A DNA stretch of 64,000 nucleotides from contig CADDYT010000007.1 in assembly GCA_902810755.1 (NCBI GenBank), positions 1-64,000 on the forward strand, written 5' to 3'. Source of the DNA: Chloroflexota bacterium. Lineage in GTDB: Bacteria > Chloroflexota > Ktedonobacteria > Ktedonobacterales > Ktedonobacteraceae. Within the stretch, counting starts at the first letter, position 1. Each line of letters begins with the position of its first letter. The translations under genes were made by a program, and so were the position numbers. The notes under the pieces were generated by a model, which did no database searches, was not told where the DNA came from, and worked only from the letters and a program-made list of their open reading frames with translations. This document shows, piece by piece, positions 46,781-55,499 of the stretch.

Positions 46781-47650
46781 TTACGATAGTGTATCGAGAA
46801 AGTTAAGAAGCGTACAGTTAAACGTGTGGGGCATTTCAAGAAACGGTGAATGGCCGCAATCAAGCAACTGCAATGTGGAATGAGGCAGCGCTCGATGCAA
46901 GGATTGCGCAACCTCAACAGGCACAAAAGCATCACGGGTTCCCTGTATGATCAGCGTGGGAATCCCAGCCTCGCGCACCTGCTGCTCGGCACCGGTCGCA
47001 GCGGCTGACCACACCCAGTCTACGCTGATCGACCATAGTTTGCGCAAAGCAACCATGTTATAGCCGGAGGTCAGGTAATATTCTTCCTGGGGAAGAGGAT
47101 GAGAGGTCAGTCCGCGCTGAAACTGCTCAAAGGCAGCCAGGCGAGCTCCTGCATCCGAAGAAGGATCTAGCAGACACATCAGCTCAGATGCTTGTGCGGC
47201 TCCTGTCGGCATCTGAGCGAAAGAAGCGAGGGTCGTGCCGACCGTGACAATGCCCCGCAGATGCTGGGTACCATACTGACACACATACTGGCTGATGACA
47301 ACTCCACCGAAACTCCAACCGATGAGGACAAGAGGGGTCTCGTCGAGCCGCAGTGTATGAAGAACCGCCTGAACACTCTGCGACCAGAGTGCAGGTGGAA
47401 CCTCTTCCTCTTGTCCGGTTGGGCCAGCGCTTTGCCCATGCCCTGGCAAATCTACCACAACCACATAGTACTGCTCTGCTAGCACCGGTATCTGCCTGCG
47501 CCAGCATACCCCGGCCTGAAGCCACCCATGAATGAGAACAAGCGTCAGCTTTGTTGCTTCACGCATCCCATAGGTGCGAAACGCGACATCCCCCAGGGGG
47601 CCAGGAGCTACCTGGAACTGCTGCTGCCTTTCGTCAACCATCATCTGCAT
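46781..47650 (-). CDS. alpha/beta-hydrolase
   Basis: The 289-residue protein starts at ATG 47650 with aaggagg 7 bp upstream. It has the alpha/beta-hydrolase signature: LVLIHGWLQAG (oxyanion region near residues 36-46), the nucleophile elbow GWSFGG near 110, a late Asp (QGTRDAFVP near 230) and the catalytic His (CGHSPFLE near 265). Such enzymes cleave esters, lactones or similar bonds; the substrate is unknown. It is 22 bp downstream of the PP2C phosphatase stop and probably co-transcribed with it. Confidence 0.85.
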   Translation of the reverse strand: MQMMVDERQQQFQVAPGPLGDVAFRTYGMREATKLTLVLIHGWLQAGVCWRRQIPVLAEQYYVVVVDLPGHGQSAGPTGQEEEVPPALWSQSVQAVLHTLRLDETPLVLIGWSFGGVVISQYVCQYGTQHLRGIVTVGTTLASFAQMPTGAAQASELMCLLDPSSDAGARLAAFEQFQRGLTSHPLPQEEYYLTSGYNMVALRKLWSISVDWVWSAAATGAEQQVREAGIPTLIIQGTRDAFVPVEVAQSLHRALPHSTLQLLDCGHSPFLEMPHTFNCTLLNFLDTLS

Positions 47651-47672
47651 AACGTTTCCTCCTTGTGTTCTG

Positions 47673-48515
47673 TTAAGGGCAGAGGTGATAGCTACTCACG
47701 ATCACACTGATATTGTCTGTGCCGCCGTGATTGAGAGCGCTTTGTACTAGTAAAGGGCCGACCAGAGTGGAGTCAGCTTGCGCATGGCTGAGAAGCTGGG
47801 CGATTTCGCCATGTGGAGTCATTGCCCACAAGCCATCGGAACAGAGGAGCAGCATATCATGGTTGTGGAGTGGGAGCGTCACTCTGTCCGCTTCGACGGT
47901 AGCCTGCCTGCCCAGGTAACGCTCAAGCATCTTACGATAGGGATGCTGGCGCGCTTGCTCTTCGTTCAAATATCCCTGCGCCATGAGAGTGCCTACAGGG
48001 GTATGATCCCTGGTGATCTGCTGAAGGCCCGCCGATGCGCGGTAGAGGTAGGCGCGGCTATTGCCCACGTTGGCGATAGAGGCCATGCGGCCAACAATCA
48101 GGCAGGCGGTGATGGTCGTGCCCATTTTCCCCTCGCCCTGCTCTTGCAGCGTTGTGTTGTGCCGATAGAGAGCAATATTGGCGGCGCTGATGCCCTCTTT
48201 TAACAGGTCGGTGAAGGCCACGCTGGTGCTACTGAGCAGCGTAGGCACGACGATAGAGCTCATGGTTTCGATGGCCAGATGGCTGGCGAACTCATCGCGT
48301 CCGTTGTTGTGCATGCCGTCGGCAATGACGAACAGGCCCACCTGCTGCAAGCCGGACCGGGTGGACTGGATACTGCGCAGCGCAAAGAGCGCATCGCCAT
48401 TGGGGGTATCTTTGCGCTGAAATCCCCTGTGGAGTCCGACGCTGACCTCAAGCTGCGGCTCCGTTTCACTGTTCCCAGCATTGCTGCTCACTAGATGGTC
48501 AGGAATAGCTCTCAT
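47673..48515 (-). CDS. PP2C-type protein serine/threonine phosphatase
   Basis: The 280-residue protein starts at ATG 48515 (gaaggaggg upstream). It shows PPM-family motifs: FVIADGMHNNG (metal Asp near residue 66), GTTITACLIVGRMASIANVGNSRAYL near 135-160, LLLCSDGLWAMTP near 220, and GGTDNISVIV near 265. It would dephosphorylate Ser/Thr residues of partner proteins with Mn or Mg ions. No kinase gene is in the window. The usual first motif (R-x-x-NED) is replaced by RKDTPNGDALF, so metal binding at that end may differ. Confidence 0.85.
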   Translation of the reverse strand: MRAIPDHLVSSNAGNSETEPQLEVSVGLHRGFQRKDTPNGDALFALRSIQSTRSGLQQVGLFVIADGMHNNGRDEFASHLAIETMSSIVVPTLLSSTSVAFTDLLKEGISAANIALYRHNTTLQEQGEGKMGTTITACLIVGRMASIANVGNSRAYLYRASAGLQQITRDHTPVGTLMAQGYLNEEQARQHPYRKMLERYLGRQATVEADRVTLPLHNHDMLLLCSDGLWAMTPHGEIAQLLSHAQADSTLVGPLLVQSALNHGGTDNISVIVSSYHLCP

Positions 48516-49150
48516 CACGCCCTCCTTCTCGAAGAAAATACACCGAGATAAGCGCTCTCGGACCCATCCACCCACACGGCTTGCGACAAGCATAGCATGC
48601 TGCTGGCAGGCAGCGTGTCCAACCGACCCGTGTCCTGGCCCGTTGTCGCCAACGGTGGCTTGCCTGTGGCTGTTCCCCTTTCTCTTGCTGTTGCCACTCA
48701 CGTGGCTGCTCCTGTGTCTCTTTGCCGCCACGACGCCTGCTGGTCGGCTAGACTCCGTGCAGGGAAGGGAAAACGTGGCAGGGCTTGCCTGTCTTGTGCG
48801 CGCAGGGAGAGTGACCCCCCGCCCATTCGTCGCCTCTCCCGCGAAACGCCGGAAGGAACAGAGCAGGCAAACGCACGCTTCCTGGTACGAGCCTGGTACA
48901 TCCACCACTGCCGCAGGCGTGGCGGAAAGGGCAACACCCCTGGACGGGCAAAGGGAGATTGTGTGCCTCCCAGGCTGGTTTGATCCCATGCATGTCCTGA
49001 GGCGAGGCGTGTCTCTTCCTGGTGCATCCCTCCCTTGCCTGTCTATTACTGGCTGCCGAGAGAGGGTCTCTTCTTGCCCCTCACAACAGGTGCGATGACA
49101 CTGGCAATCCTTGAAGCATACATGGGATGTATTTTGAGAAGGAGATGCAT
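48516..49150. other. intergenic region between divergent operons
   Basis: About 630 bp separate the minus-strand phosphatase from the plus-strand EamA-LOG operon. A plus-strand open frame of 205 codons crosses it but is rich in Arg, Ser, Cys and Pro and has no ribosome site, so I regard it as non-coding. Promoters for both directions should lie here, though I find no strong consensus pair. Confidence 0.4.
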
Positions 49151-50914
49151 ATGCACACAGTGCTTCTTGGTCTGGCCACCGCAGGGCTGTGGGGCGGGGC
49201 CGATACGCTGGCGGCGAAGGTGTCGCAGCGCATCGGCAGTGCTGCCACGACCCTCATTGCCCAGGTGGCCGGACTGTTGCTGGCGGGCCTGCTCACGCTG
49301 CTGGTGGGCCTGCCGACCGATCTCACCCTGGCCGCTTTCATAACGAGTCTGCTCTCCGGCCTGCTGCTGGGAGCGGTCGCCGCCCTGGCCTATCTGACCC
49401 TCTATCAAGCCTTAGCGCATGGCCCGCTGGCTATCGTCAGTCCCCTGGTGTCCGCACAGGGGGGTGTCACGCTGCTTTCAGCGATCATCGTGCTGCACGA
49501 GCTACCGGCCTGGTGGCAACTTGTCTTTTTGCTCATCACCTTTGTCGGGGTGCTGCTGGCGACTCTCAACGGGGGTGAGGTCAGACGACTCGTGCGTGCA
49601 GGCAGCTTGCCGGGCTTGCTCAGTCCAGAGATCGCCCTGGCGCTGGTCTCCATGCTCGGCTTTGGCCTGCTGGCCTTCGGCCTGGGGGCGGCCTCGCGGG
49701 TCAGCGACTGGCTGCTGTGCGTGGTGTGGACGCGCCTCTTCTCCTGCCTGCTGCTGGCCGTTTTCTTGCGCCCCGATTGGACGGGGCAGGCGAACACCGG
49801 GCAACCGGTGGCTGAGAAGGCGACCAGCGCCCCCCCGCATCATCATTGGCTCTGGGGAGCGGGAGCCGTCCTGGTCGGCTGTGCAGATGTGGGTGGCTTG
49901 CTGCTGTTGTCGCTGGCTTCGACCCTCGGCTCCATCGGCGTCGTCGGTATGGTTGCCTCCGCCTATGGCGTGATTCCGCTGCTGATTGGCCTCTTGCTCT
50001 TCAAAGAGCATCCGGCGAGCAACCAGGTGGTGGGGGTCGCGCTGCTCATCGCCGGACTGCTGGGCACAGCGGCTCCCTCGCCTGCCCTCACCTGGCCGGT
50101 GCTGGCCGCTGTGGGCGCGCTCCTGCTGGCTCTGCTGAGTGTCAAGCCTTGCCGCAAGCTTTTCTCTGTCTGTGCGCTACCTCCTCACTGGGCGAGTGAA
50201 GTACGAGCGCTACGGGGACTTGCCCCGTGCCAGCAACACGGCCTGTACCGTCTGCTGCACGAGACGGTGGCCGGTCTGCACACCCTCGCTGCTAACCACA
50301 CCCCTCCCTGTGTCGCTTTCTTCGGCGGCTCGACCCCTGCGACAGCAGACGCTGCCACGCGAGCGGCGGCATATGAGACCGCCCGACTGCTGGCAGAGGC
50401 GGGGTTGGGCATCCTGACGACCGCCCACAACGGCCTCATGGAAGCCGCGAAGCAGGGCGCATACGACGGGGGGATGCTCTCGGTGGCCTGTCTCCTTCAG
50501 GCGGCACGGCATGAGGGAGACGCAGAAGAGGAAGACCGTCGTGCCTTGCAGGAGGTGGTCTTGCGGTTCAGCAGCAGGGTCAGCTATCAGATGACGATCT
50601 CTTCGGCGGCCTGTGCCCTGGTCTTCTTTCCCGGCGGCCTGGACACCATCGAGGGGCTGGTGCAGGCCATAGGCGCGATGCAGCGAGGAGAGATGAATCG
50701 CGTTCCCATCGTCCTGTACGGGCGGGCGTTCTGGACTCGTCTGTGTGATGGAATGCCCGACACGTTTGAGGACATGTCTGCGCCTCTGCACCTCTGTGAC
50801 GAGCCGACGGGGATAGCCACTGCCATTACAACACACCTCTGTGCCGACCGCGCCACGTCGCCAGCACAAGAGGAACAACCGGCACCGGCCTTGAGCCGGA
50901 CAAGCAATCAGTGA
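49151..50914 (+). CDS. EamA-type transporter fused to a degenerate LOG domain
   Basis: The 587-residue protein starts at ATG 49151 (gaaggag upstream). Residues about 1-330 contain ten hydrophobic helices in two similar halves, as in EamA/DMT drug-metabolite transporters. Residues about 370-560 form a LOG-like (lysine decarboxylase-like) Rossmann domain. The LOG signature is altered: GGGPGIMEA is replaced by TAHNGLMEA and PGGxGT by PGGLDT, so phosphoribohydrolase activity is probably lost and the domain may sense nucleotides. The fusion is unusual. A normal LOG gene follows after 10 bp, and then a lactate-permease-like gene. Confidence 0.75.
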   Translation: MHTVLLGLATAGLWGGADTLAAKVSQRIGSAATTLIAQVAGLLLAGLLTLLVGLPTDLTLAAFITSLLSGLLLGAVAALAYLTLYQALAHGPLAIVSPLVSAQGGVTLLSAIIVLHELPAWWQLVFLLITFVGVLLATLNGGEVRRLVRAGSLPGLLSPEIALALVSMLGFGLLAFGLGAASRVSDWLLCVVWTRLFSCLLLAVFLRPDWTGQANTGQPVAEKATSAPPHHHWLWGAGAVLVGCADVGGLLLLSLASTLGSIGVVGMVASAYGVIPLLIGLLLFKEHPASNQVVGVALLIAGLLGTAAPSPALTWPVLAAVGALLLALLSVKPCRKLFSVCALPPHWASEVRALRGLAPCQQHGLYRLLHETVAGLHTLAANHTPPCVAFFGGSTPATADAATRAAAYETARLLAEAGLGILTTAHNGLMEAAKQGAYDGGMLSVACLLQAARHEGDAEEEDRRALQEVVLRFSSRVSYQMTISSAACALVFFPGGLDTIEGLVQAIGAMQRGEMNRVPIVLYGRAFWTRLCDGMPDTFEDMSAPLHLCDEPTGIATAITTHLCADRATSPAQEEQPAPALSRTSNQ

Positions 50915-50924
50915 GGAACATTTC

Positions 50925-51626
50925 ATGGAAGCAATAGACTCACCGTTACCACACACCGCTCTTCATCACGTGATGCGCGACTATGTGATGGGCAGCGCGC
51001 TGCTTGCCACCTGCGCATCCACGCCCACCGTCGCGCTCTTTGGCTCAGCGCGTACCACCTCCGCTGCTCCTCTCTACGAGGCGGCGCGTGAAACGGCGCG
51101 TTTGCTGGCCCAGGCGGGCTTTGGCATCATTACCGGCGGGGGGCCGGGCATCATGGAAGCCGCCAATCGGGGCGCACGGGAAGGTGGCGCACGTTCGCTG
51201 GGCTGTCCCATTCAGCTTGAGCGGGCCGAGCCTGCCAATCCCTATGTCGAGAGTGCTGTTTCTTTTACCTTCTTTGCGCCCCGCAAGGCCACTTTGCTGG
51301 CTGCCGCCTGCGCCTTTGTCGTCTTTCCCGGCGGCTTCGGCACGCTCGACGAACTCTTCGAGGTGCTGGTGGCGATGCAGACCCACAAGCTGGCACCGGT
51401 TCCGCTCGTGCTGTATGGCAGGCAGTTCTGGCGGGGCATGCTAGAGTGGCTGCGTCAGGCCCTGCTGGCCACAGGCATGATTGATGCGGACGACTTGCAT
51501 CTGCTCAGGCTGGCCGATGAGCCAGGTGAGATCGTGACACACATCAGGGCCTGGCACGAGCAGTCCGCTCCTCTCATCGCCAACCCGGCCCTGCCGACGG
51601 TTCATGACACGAAAGGAGCAGCATGA
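50925..51626 (+). CDS. LOG-family nucleotide phosphoribohydrolase
   Basis: The 233-residue protein carries the intact LOG signature GGGPGIMEAANRGA near residues 65-78 and PGGFGTLDELFE near 138-149. LOG enzymes remove ribose-5-phosphate from nucleoside 5'-monophosphates, including cytokinin ribotides. It probably acts in cytosolic nucleotide salvage or in making a signalling base. It follows the EamA-LOG fusion and overlaps the next gene by 4 bp. Weak similarity to the fused LOG domain suggests a duplication in which one copy moved to a sensing role. Confidence 0.85.
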   Translation: MEAIDSPLPHTALHHVMRDYVMGSALLATCASTPTVALFGSARTTSAAPLYEAARETARLLAQAGFGIITGGGPGIMEAANRGAREGGARSLGCPIQLERAEPANPYVESAVSFTFFAPRKATLLAAACAFVVFPGGFGTLDELFEVLVAMQTHKLAPVPLVLYGRQFWRGMLEWLRQALLATGMIDADDLHLLRLADEPGEIVTHIRAWHEQSAPLIANPALPTVHDTKGAA

Positions 51627-53467
51627 TGTCGTTGTTGCTGGCAGCCAGTCCGTTCGGCCTGGCGTTCTGTTTGCTGCTGTGTCGCTGGCCAACGCGCACG
51701 GTCGGCCTCTTCACCTTCGGCTATCTCTTACTGGTGATACTGCTTGATCGAGCGTTTGCGCTGCCCGCAGGCACAGCGGGCATGGCATTGGCAACGGGAA
51801 CCACCACCGCCTTGAGCATCCTCATCATCATTTTTCCGGCCTTGCTGCTCTATCATCTTCAGCGCACCACAGGGACGCTTCATCTGCTCGTCGAGCAGGT
51901 AAGAGTGGTGTTTGCTGACCAGCACCTCCTGGTACTGGTACTGGTGCTGTGCCTGTGTCCGCTGCTTGAGGCGTTGTGTGGGTTTGGCGTCAGCATTCTT
52001 GTGGTGGCCCCGGTGCTGCTGCTGTTGAATATCACTCCCACGCGGGTGCTGCTGCTGTGCCTGCTCGGACAAGCAACGGTCGCATGGGGAGCAATGGGGG
52101 TGGCCATCACGCTGACCGCGCACCTGACGGCCTCTTCCGCTCCAGCACTGGGCAGTCTGGTGAGTCTGCTGTCTGCGCCTCTGTTCTTGCTGGTGGGCAT
52201 CGCGACACTGGTGGTCATCGAGGGGAAAGAGGCGCTCACACGCTGGGGGTGGGTGGTCGGAGGCCAGACGCTCCTCTTCACGGCTGTCACCTGGGCCTGC
52301 TCGCAGTGGCTTTCCGTAGACGTGGCTGGCATGCTGGCCGCGCTCGCAAGTGGGGTATTTTGTTACGGCGTGGCTGCCTTCCAAGACAAGGCTCACCGTC
52401 GGGAAGACCAACGCCACCACAGGGGGACGGCCACGACGGCGAAAGCGCTGTTTCCCTCGGCAAGTTTGCTGGTGCTGCTGCTGCTTTCACATCTCCTTCC
52501 GTTGCCCCCCTGGTTCCAGCAACACCTGACCGTTGCGGTTCCGACCTGGCACTGGCAGTTGCCCTTGCTCTCCTCGCCCGGCTTCTGGATGACGCTGACC
52601 GTCGGTCTCTCGCTGCTCGTTCTCAAGCCGACCTGGCACCAGTGCGCTTCTGCTGCTGCATCCACCATCCAGCAGTTTTCCCCGGTGGCAGTCACGACCC
52701 TCAGCTTTTTGTGGGTGGCGCAAGTCATGCAGGCCAATGGGATGCTTGCGTTGCTGGGCCATGCTGTAGCGGCCCACCTGGGAACGCAGTATCGGTGGGT
52801 CGCACCGGTGCTGGCGGCGGCGAGCGGCTGGCTCACTGGCTCAGTGGTGGGGGGCAATAGCGCCCTGGCCTTGCTGCAAACCACCCTGGCACGTGAGTTC
52901 GGCTGGTCGGCGCTTGCGCTGCTGGCCACCCAAACGGTGGGGGCGGCAGCAGGGCGCATGATAGCCCCCTCCTGTCTCATGCTCATGAGAAGTGCAACCC
53001 AGGTTCCAGATGCAGAGCTGCTCCTGCTGCGCAAAGGCGGGTTGCTCATTGTCGGGATGCTCTTGCTGGCCCTCACGTGCTGGCTGAATACGGTGCTGAC
53101 CCTCTCCTGGCTCACGGTCTTCATCGGCATGCTCATGACGCTCTCACTCGCCGTGCTGCTAGTGATACTGCTTGATGTGTCCTGGCGCACTCCTGCGTTG
53201 CCATTGACGCGGGCCTGGAAAACGGCTCTGTCTGTCCCCCGTCCCCGTGTGCGCGAAAATAAGAGGACAATAAGCCGCGAGGAGACGCTCTCCGCTTGTT
53301 CCTCCCCGTCTGACGCCAGTTCCTGCTCATCCGTTTCGCCACCTTTGCTACGTGGAAGGGGGAGGACAAGGCGCTGGCCTGAGCAGGTGAAGTCGCCAAT
53401 GCGCATGTGGCCCGCGTCTATCCCTGGCAACCAGCAACGCGCGACAGAGACGCTGCCCGGCGAGTGA
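51623..53467 (+). CDS. L-lactate permease-like transporter (LctP family)
   Basis: The 614-residue protein begins at ATG 51623, overlapping the LOG stop, with aaaggag upstream. It has about 13 hydrophobic helices to residue 525, including the LctP-type segments LCPLLEALCGFGVSILVVAPVL, LGQATVAWGAMGVA and GWLTGSVVGGNSALALLQ. A hydrophilic tail of about 85 residues follows (RVRENKRTISREET and Ser/Cys-rich stretches), longer than usual and likely disordered. Family members take up lactate or glycolate with protons; this substrate is unproven. Its coupling to LOG genes has no explanation I know of. Confidence 0.8.
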   Translation: MMSLLLAASPFGLAFCLLLCRWPTRTVGLFTFGYLLLVILLDRAFALPAGTAGMALATGTTTALSILIIIFPALLLYHLQRTTGTLHLLVEQVRVVFADQHLLVLVLVLCLCPLLEALCGFGVSILVVAPVLLLLNITPTRVLLLCLLGQATVAWGAMGVAITLTAHLTASSAPALGSLVSLLSAPLFLLVGIATLVVIEGKEALTRWGWVVGGQTLLFTAVTWACSQWLSVDVAGMLAALASGVFCYGVAAFQDKAHRREDQRHHRGTATTAKALFPSASLLVLLLLSHLLPLPPWFQQHLTVAVPTWHWQLPLLSSPGFWMTLTVGLSLLVLKPTWHQCASAAASTIQQFSPVAVTTLSFLWVAQVMQANGMLALLGHAVAAHLGTQYRWVAPVLAAASGWLTGSVVGGNSALALLQTTLAREFGWSALALLATQTVGAAAGRMIAPSCLMLMRSATQVPDAELLLLRKGGLLIVGMLLLALTCWLNTVLTLSWLTVFIGMLMTLSLAVLLVILLDVSWRTPALPLTRAWKTALSVPRPRVRENKRTISREETLSACSSPSDASSCSSVSPPLLRGRGRTRRWPEQVKSPMRMWPASIPGNQQRATETLPGE

Positions 53468-53730
53468 GCGTGGCGCTGGCGGCTCACGGGAGCATGCGAC
53501 CGACGCTCAACACCGACACTCCCCCTGGTGAGCTGAAAGCTGGTAGCTCATATGACTGGACAAAAAGACATATATGATATACTCTCTTTGGGAACTGGTG
53601 GCAGAAGATTCGAAATCTGTATCGAGAAGAAGTCCTCTCCATAACGTCTTCATCGTCGTGAAAGAAACCGCTCTGATACGTTGCAGAAGATATACCAGGA
53701 CCATTTCTACAACGAAGAGGAGAGGTTACA

Positions 53731-54174
53731 ATGAAGGTTCAACGAATCCGTCACCCTGAGACGAATGAGGCTTCCTGGATTGTGCTTGATGATGCTTACT
53801 TACCCATCGAGCCAATCACGGCGTACCTGGCATTTCTGGAAAGCCTGGGGCGATCTCCGCATACTCGTCGCGCCATCGCCCATCATCTCAAGCTGTTCTG
53901 GGAATTTCTGCGCACTGAGCAGACCGATTGGACAGAGGTAGATATCGCTCGGCTGGCCGGCTTCATTAGTTGGCTGCGTCGTCCAGCCTCGGCACTCCCC
54001 TCGATTGCTCCCCGAGAAGCCAGGCGCACCAACGCCACCATTGATCAGATGCTGGCCTCCGTGCACGGTTTTTACGATTTTCATAGATGGTCGGTCGCAG
54101 AGCCATCATGGCGTGTTCGTTTTGTGGAGGAAGAAGATGTCTCAGAATCAGAAGAAGAGGTCTCACCAGCATGA
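53731..54174 (+). CDS. tyrosine-recombinase N-terminal (core-binding) domain only
   Basis: The 147-residue protein starts at ATG 53731 (gaggagagg upstream). It matches the SAM-like core-binding domain of phage-type integrases: YLAFLESLGRSPHTRRAIAHHLKLFWEFL, then DIARLAGFISWLR and NATIDQMLASVHGFYDFH. The catalytic domain with R-H-R-Y residues is absent, and the frame ends in an acidic run. It is either a truncated integrase relic or a stand-alone DNA-binding factor. The next gene overlaps it by 38 bp in another phase. It marks the start of a recombination-debris zone. Confidence 0.65.
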   Translation: MKVQRIRHPETNEASWIVLDDAYLPIEPITAYLAFLESLGRSPHTRRAIAHHLKLFWEFLRTEQTDWTEVDIARLAGFISWLRRPASALPSIAPREARRTNATIDQMLASVHGFYDFHRWSVAEPSWRVRFVEEEDVSESEEEVSPA

Positions 54175-54466
54175 TTGTCTCTCAACACCCGTCTTCCCTT
54201 CGGCGTCGTCCATACCCCGTTCTTGCCCTCGCCCACAAGAGCGGAGAGCGGCAGAGCTGCTGGCGCTCTTCGACCTGCCGCTCTCCGAGGAGTTGTGGGT
54301 CTTGCTGCTCAACAAGCAGCATGAAGTGCAGGCACGGTTGCCTCTCTACAAAGGGACGGTCGATAGCTCGGTGCTGCGGGTGGCCGAAATCTATCGTCCG
54401 GCGCTCGTGGGCAATTGCCCTTCGCTCATCGTCTGCCACAATCACTGCTCCATCCCGCCATCGTGA
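54137..54466 (+). pseudogene. broken RadC-like JAB-domain protein
   Basis: A frame from ATG 54137 (gtggagg upstream) encodes LLALFDLPLSEELWVLLLNKQHEVQARLPLYKGTVDSSVL...SLIVCHNHCS, the recognisable middle of RadC-type proteins up to the HNH metal motif, where HNHPSGDP is expected. It then diverges (CSIPPS) and stops. Downstream in another phase EQISAETQVIADCFAQWA may be the rest, running to about 54558. RadC-like proteins are common on mobile elements; their biochemical role is uncertain. A frameshift and loss of the SGD segment probably inactivated this copy. Confidence 0.55.
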
Positions 54467-54600
54467 CGGTTGTGATAGAGCAGATCAGCGCTGAGACACA
54501 GGTGATAGCAGATTGCTTTGCTCAGTGGGCAAGCGAGGAAGAGCCACCACAGACGTGAGAGCCGTCCTTGTCTGAAGCAGCGCTGGTACGCTAGATGATC

Positions 54601-54667
54601 TTCCCCTGCTGTCCCTTTGTTATCGGTCGAAACAAGGAACAGCAGGGGAGAAGCCAGGATTTTTTTT
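54601..54667 (+). terminator. strong intrinsic terminator
   Basis: TTCCCCTGCTGT...TTGTT at 54601-54621 pairs with AACAAGGAACAGCAGGGGA from about 54631, forming a long GC-rich stem with a short loop. A run of eight T residues follows, ending at 54667. It would stop transcripts from the integrase/RadC side. A TACAAT box at 54678-54683 may start the next transcript. Confidence 0.75.
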
Positions 54668-54741
54668 GTGTTTTTGGTACAATAGGAAGAAGCATAAACA
54701 AGCCGTATACCCGTTGTTCTATATTGATACGGAGGATAACC

Positions 54742-55080
54742 ATGTCCGAAGCAAAAGAACAGGAGCTTGCGCAGCTCACAGCCCAGATCAATGAGAAGCG
54801 CCGTCTCATTGCCGAGCATTATCAGGAGATGGCCCGCCTGGAGCGGGAACTGCGTGCGCTGGAGGATGAGCGGATCTCGCGCGCCCCGCGTGGCACCTAT
54901 CGCCATCAGCGCGAAGATGGTTCCACGATCACGGTCGAGGCCGCCATTGTGGAAACAGATGGCGCAGCCAGGTGCATCTGGTATCAGATTCCCAGGCAGC
55001 AAGCAAGACGCGGGGAGGAAGACGCCTATCTTCGCTGGCTGCGCACGAGGGAAGAGCTGTCCCGGTTGAGGGAACACTAG
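54742..55080 (+). CDS. small coiled-coil protein
   Basis: The 112-residue protein starts at ATG 54742 with cggagg upstream, just after the intrinsic terminator. Residues 1-48 form a strong coiled coil (SEAKEQELAQLTAQINEKRR, then EMARLERELRALEDER). The C-terminal half is beta-rich with a charged end (WLRTREELSRLREH). No known domain is evident. It is followed 27 bp later by another small gene. A structural or regulatory role for the element is possible but not shown. Confidence 0.6.
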   Translation: MSEAKEQELAQLTAQINEKRRLIAEHYQEMARLERELRALEDERISRAPRGTYRHQREDGSTITVEAAIVETDGAARCIWYQIPRQQARRGEEDAYLRWLRTREELSRLREH

Positions 55081-55107
55081 ATGGTCAAATATTAAGAAGA
55101 GGGAAAC

Positions 55108-55455
55108 ATGGGCAGCACACAAACTATCGCCTACGCGCCATACGATGAACACAATCCTTGGAAGCTGGATACCTTTATGACGCCAGAGGAATGGAAAGAG
55201 GTTTCCAGATGGTACGATTATTCTCTGCGTTCTTTAATGCCTGATGGTCGGTGGTATGAACATGCTCGCTGCAAATCACGAGAGAGTGCCTATCAGATTT
55301 TACGGGCGCTGGCAGCTTGTAATCCACATGACTTGTATGTCATTATCCACTGCACACTTGTCGGCAAAGACGGACGCGAAAAAGCGGTGTACTGTTTTCC
55401 ATACAGCGAACAAACCATTCAGGCTGAGCGTCAGGCACGGCGCAACAAGCGATAG
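55108..55455 (+). CDS. small unknown protein
   Basis: The 115-residue protein starts at ATG 55108 with gaggga upstream. It has a Trp/Tyr-rich N-terminal half (PWKLDTFMTPEEWKEVSRWY) and a mixed alpha/beta C-terminal half (SAYQILRALAACNPHDLYVI, then KAVYCFPYSEQTIQ). No membrane span or known motif is seen. It probably forms a pair with the coiled-coil gene 27 bp upstream. It ends 40 bp before the group II intron fragment begins. Confidence 0.55.
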   Translation: MGSTQTIAYAPYDEHNPWKLDTFMTPEEWKEVSRWYDYSLRSLMPDGRWYEHARCKSRESAYQILRALAACNPHDLYVIIHCTLVGKDGREKAVYCFPYSEQTIQAERQARRNKR

Positions 55456-55499
55456 AGGGGGATGTATATGGTAGGATATTGCAGCTAGCGTAGCGGGAG

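Noticed and set aside
48481..49098. Plus-strand 205-codon frame between the phosphatase and EamA-LOG genes
   Set aside because: It has no ribosome site, a Cys/Pro/Arg-rich composition, and its first part is antisense to the phosphatase start.
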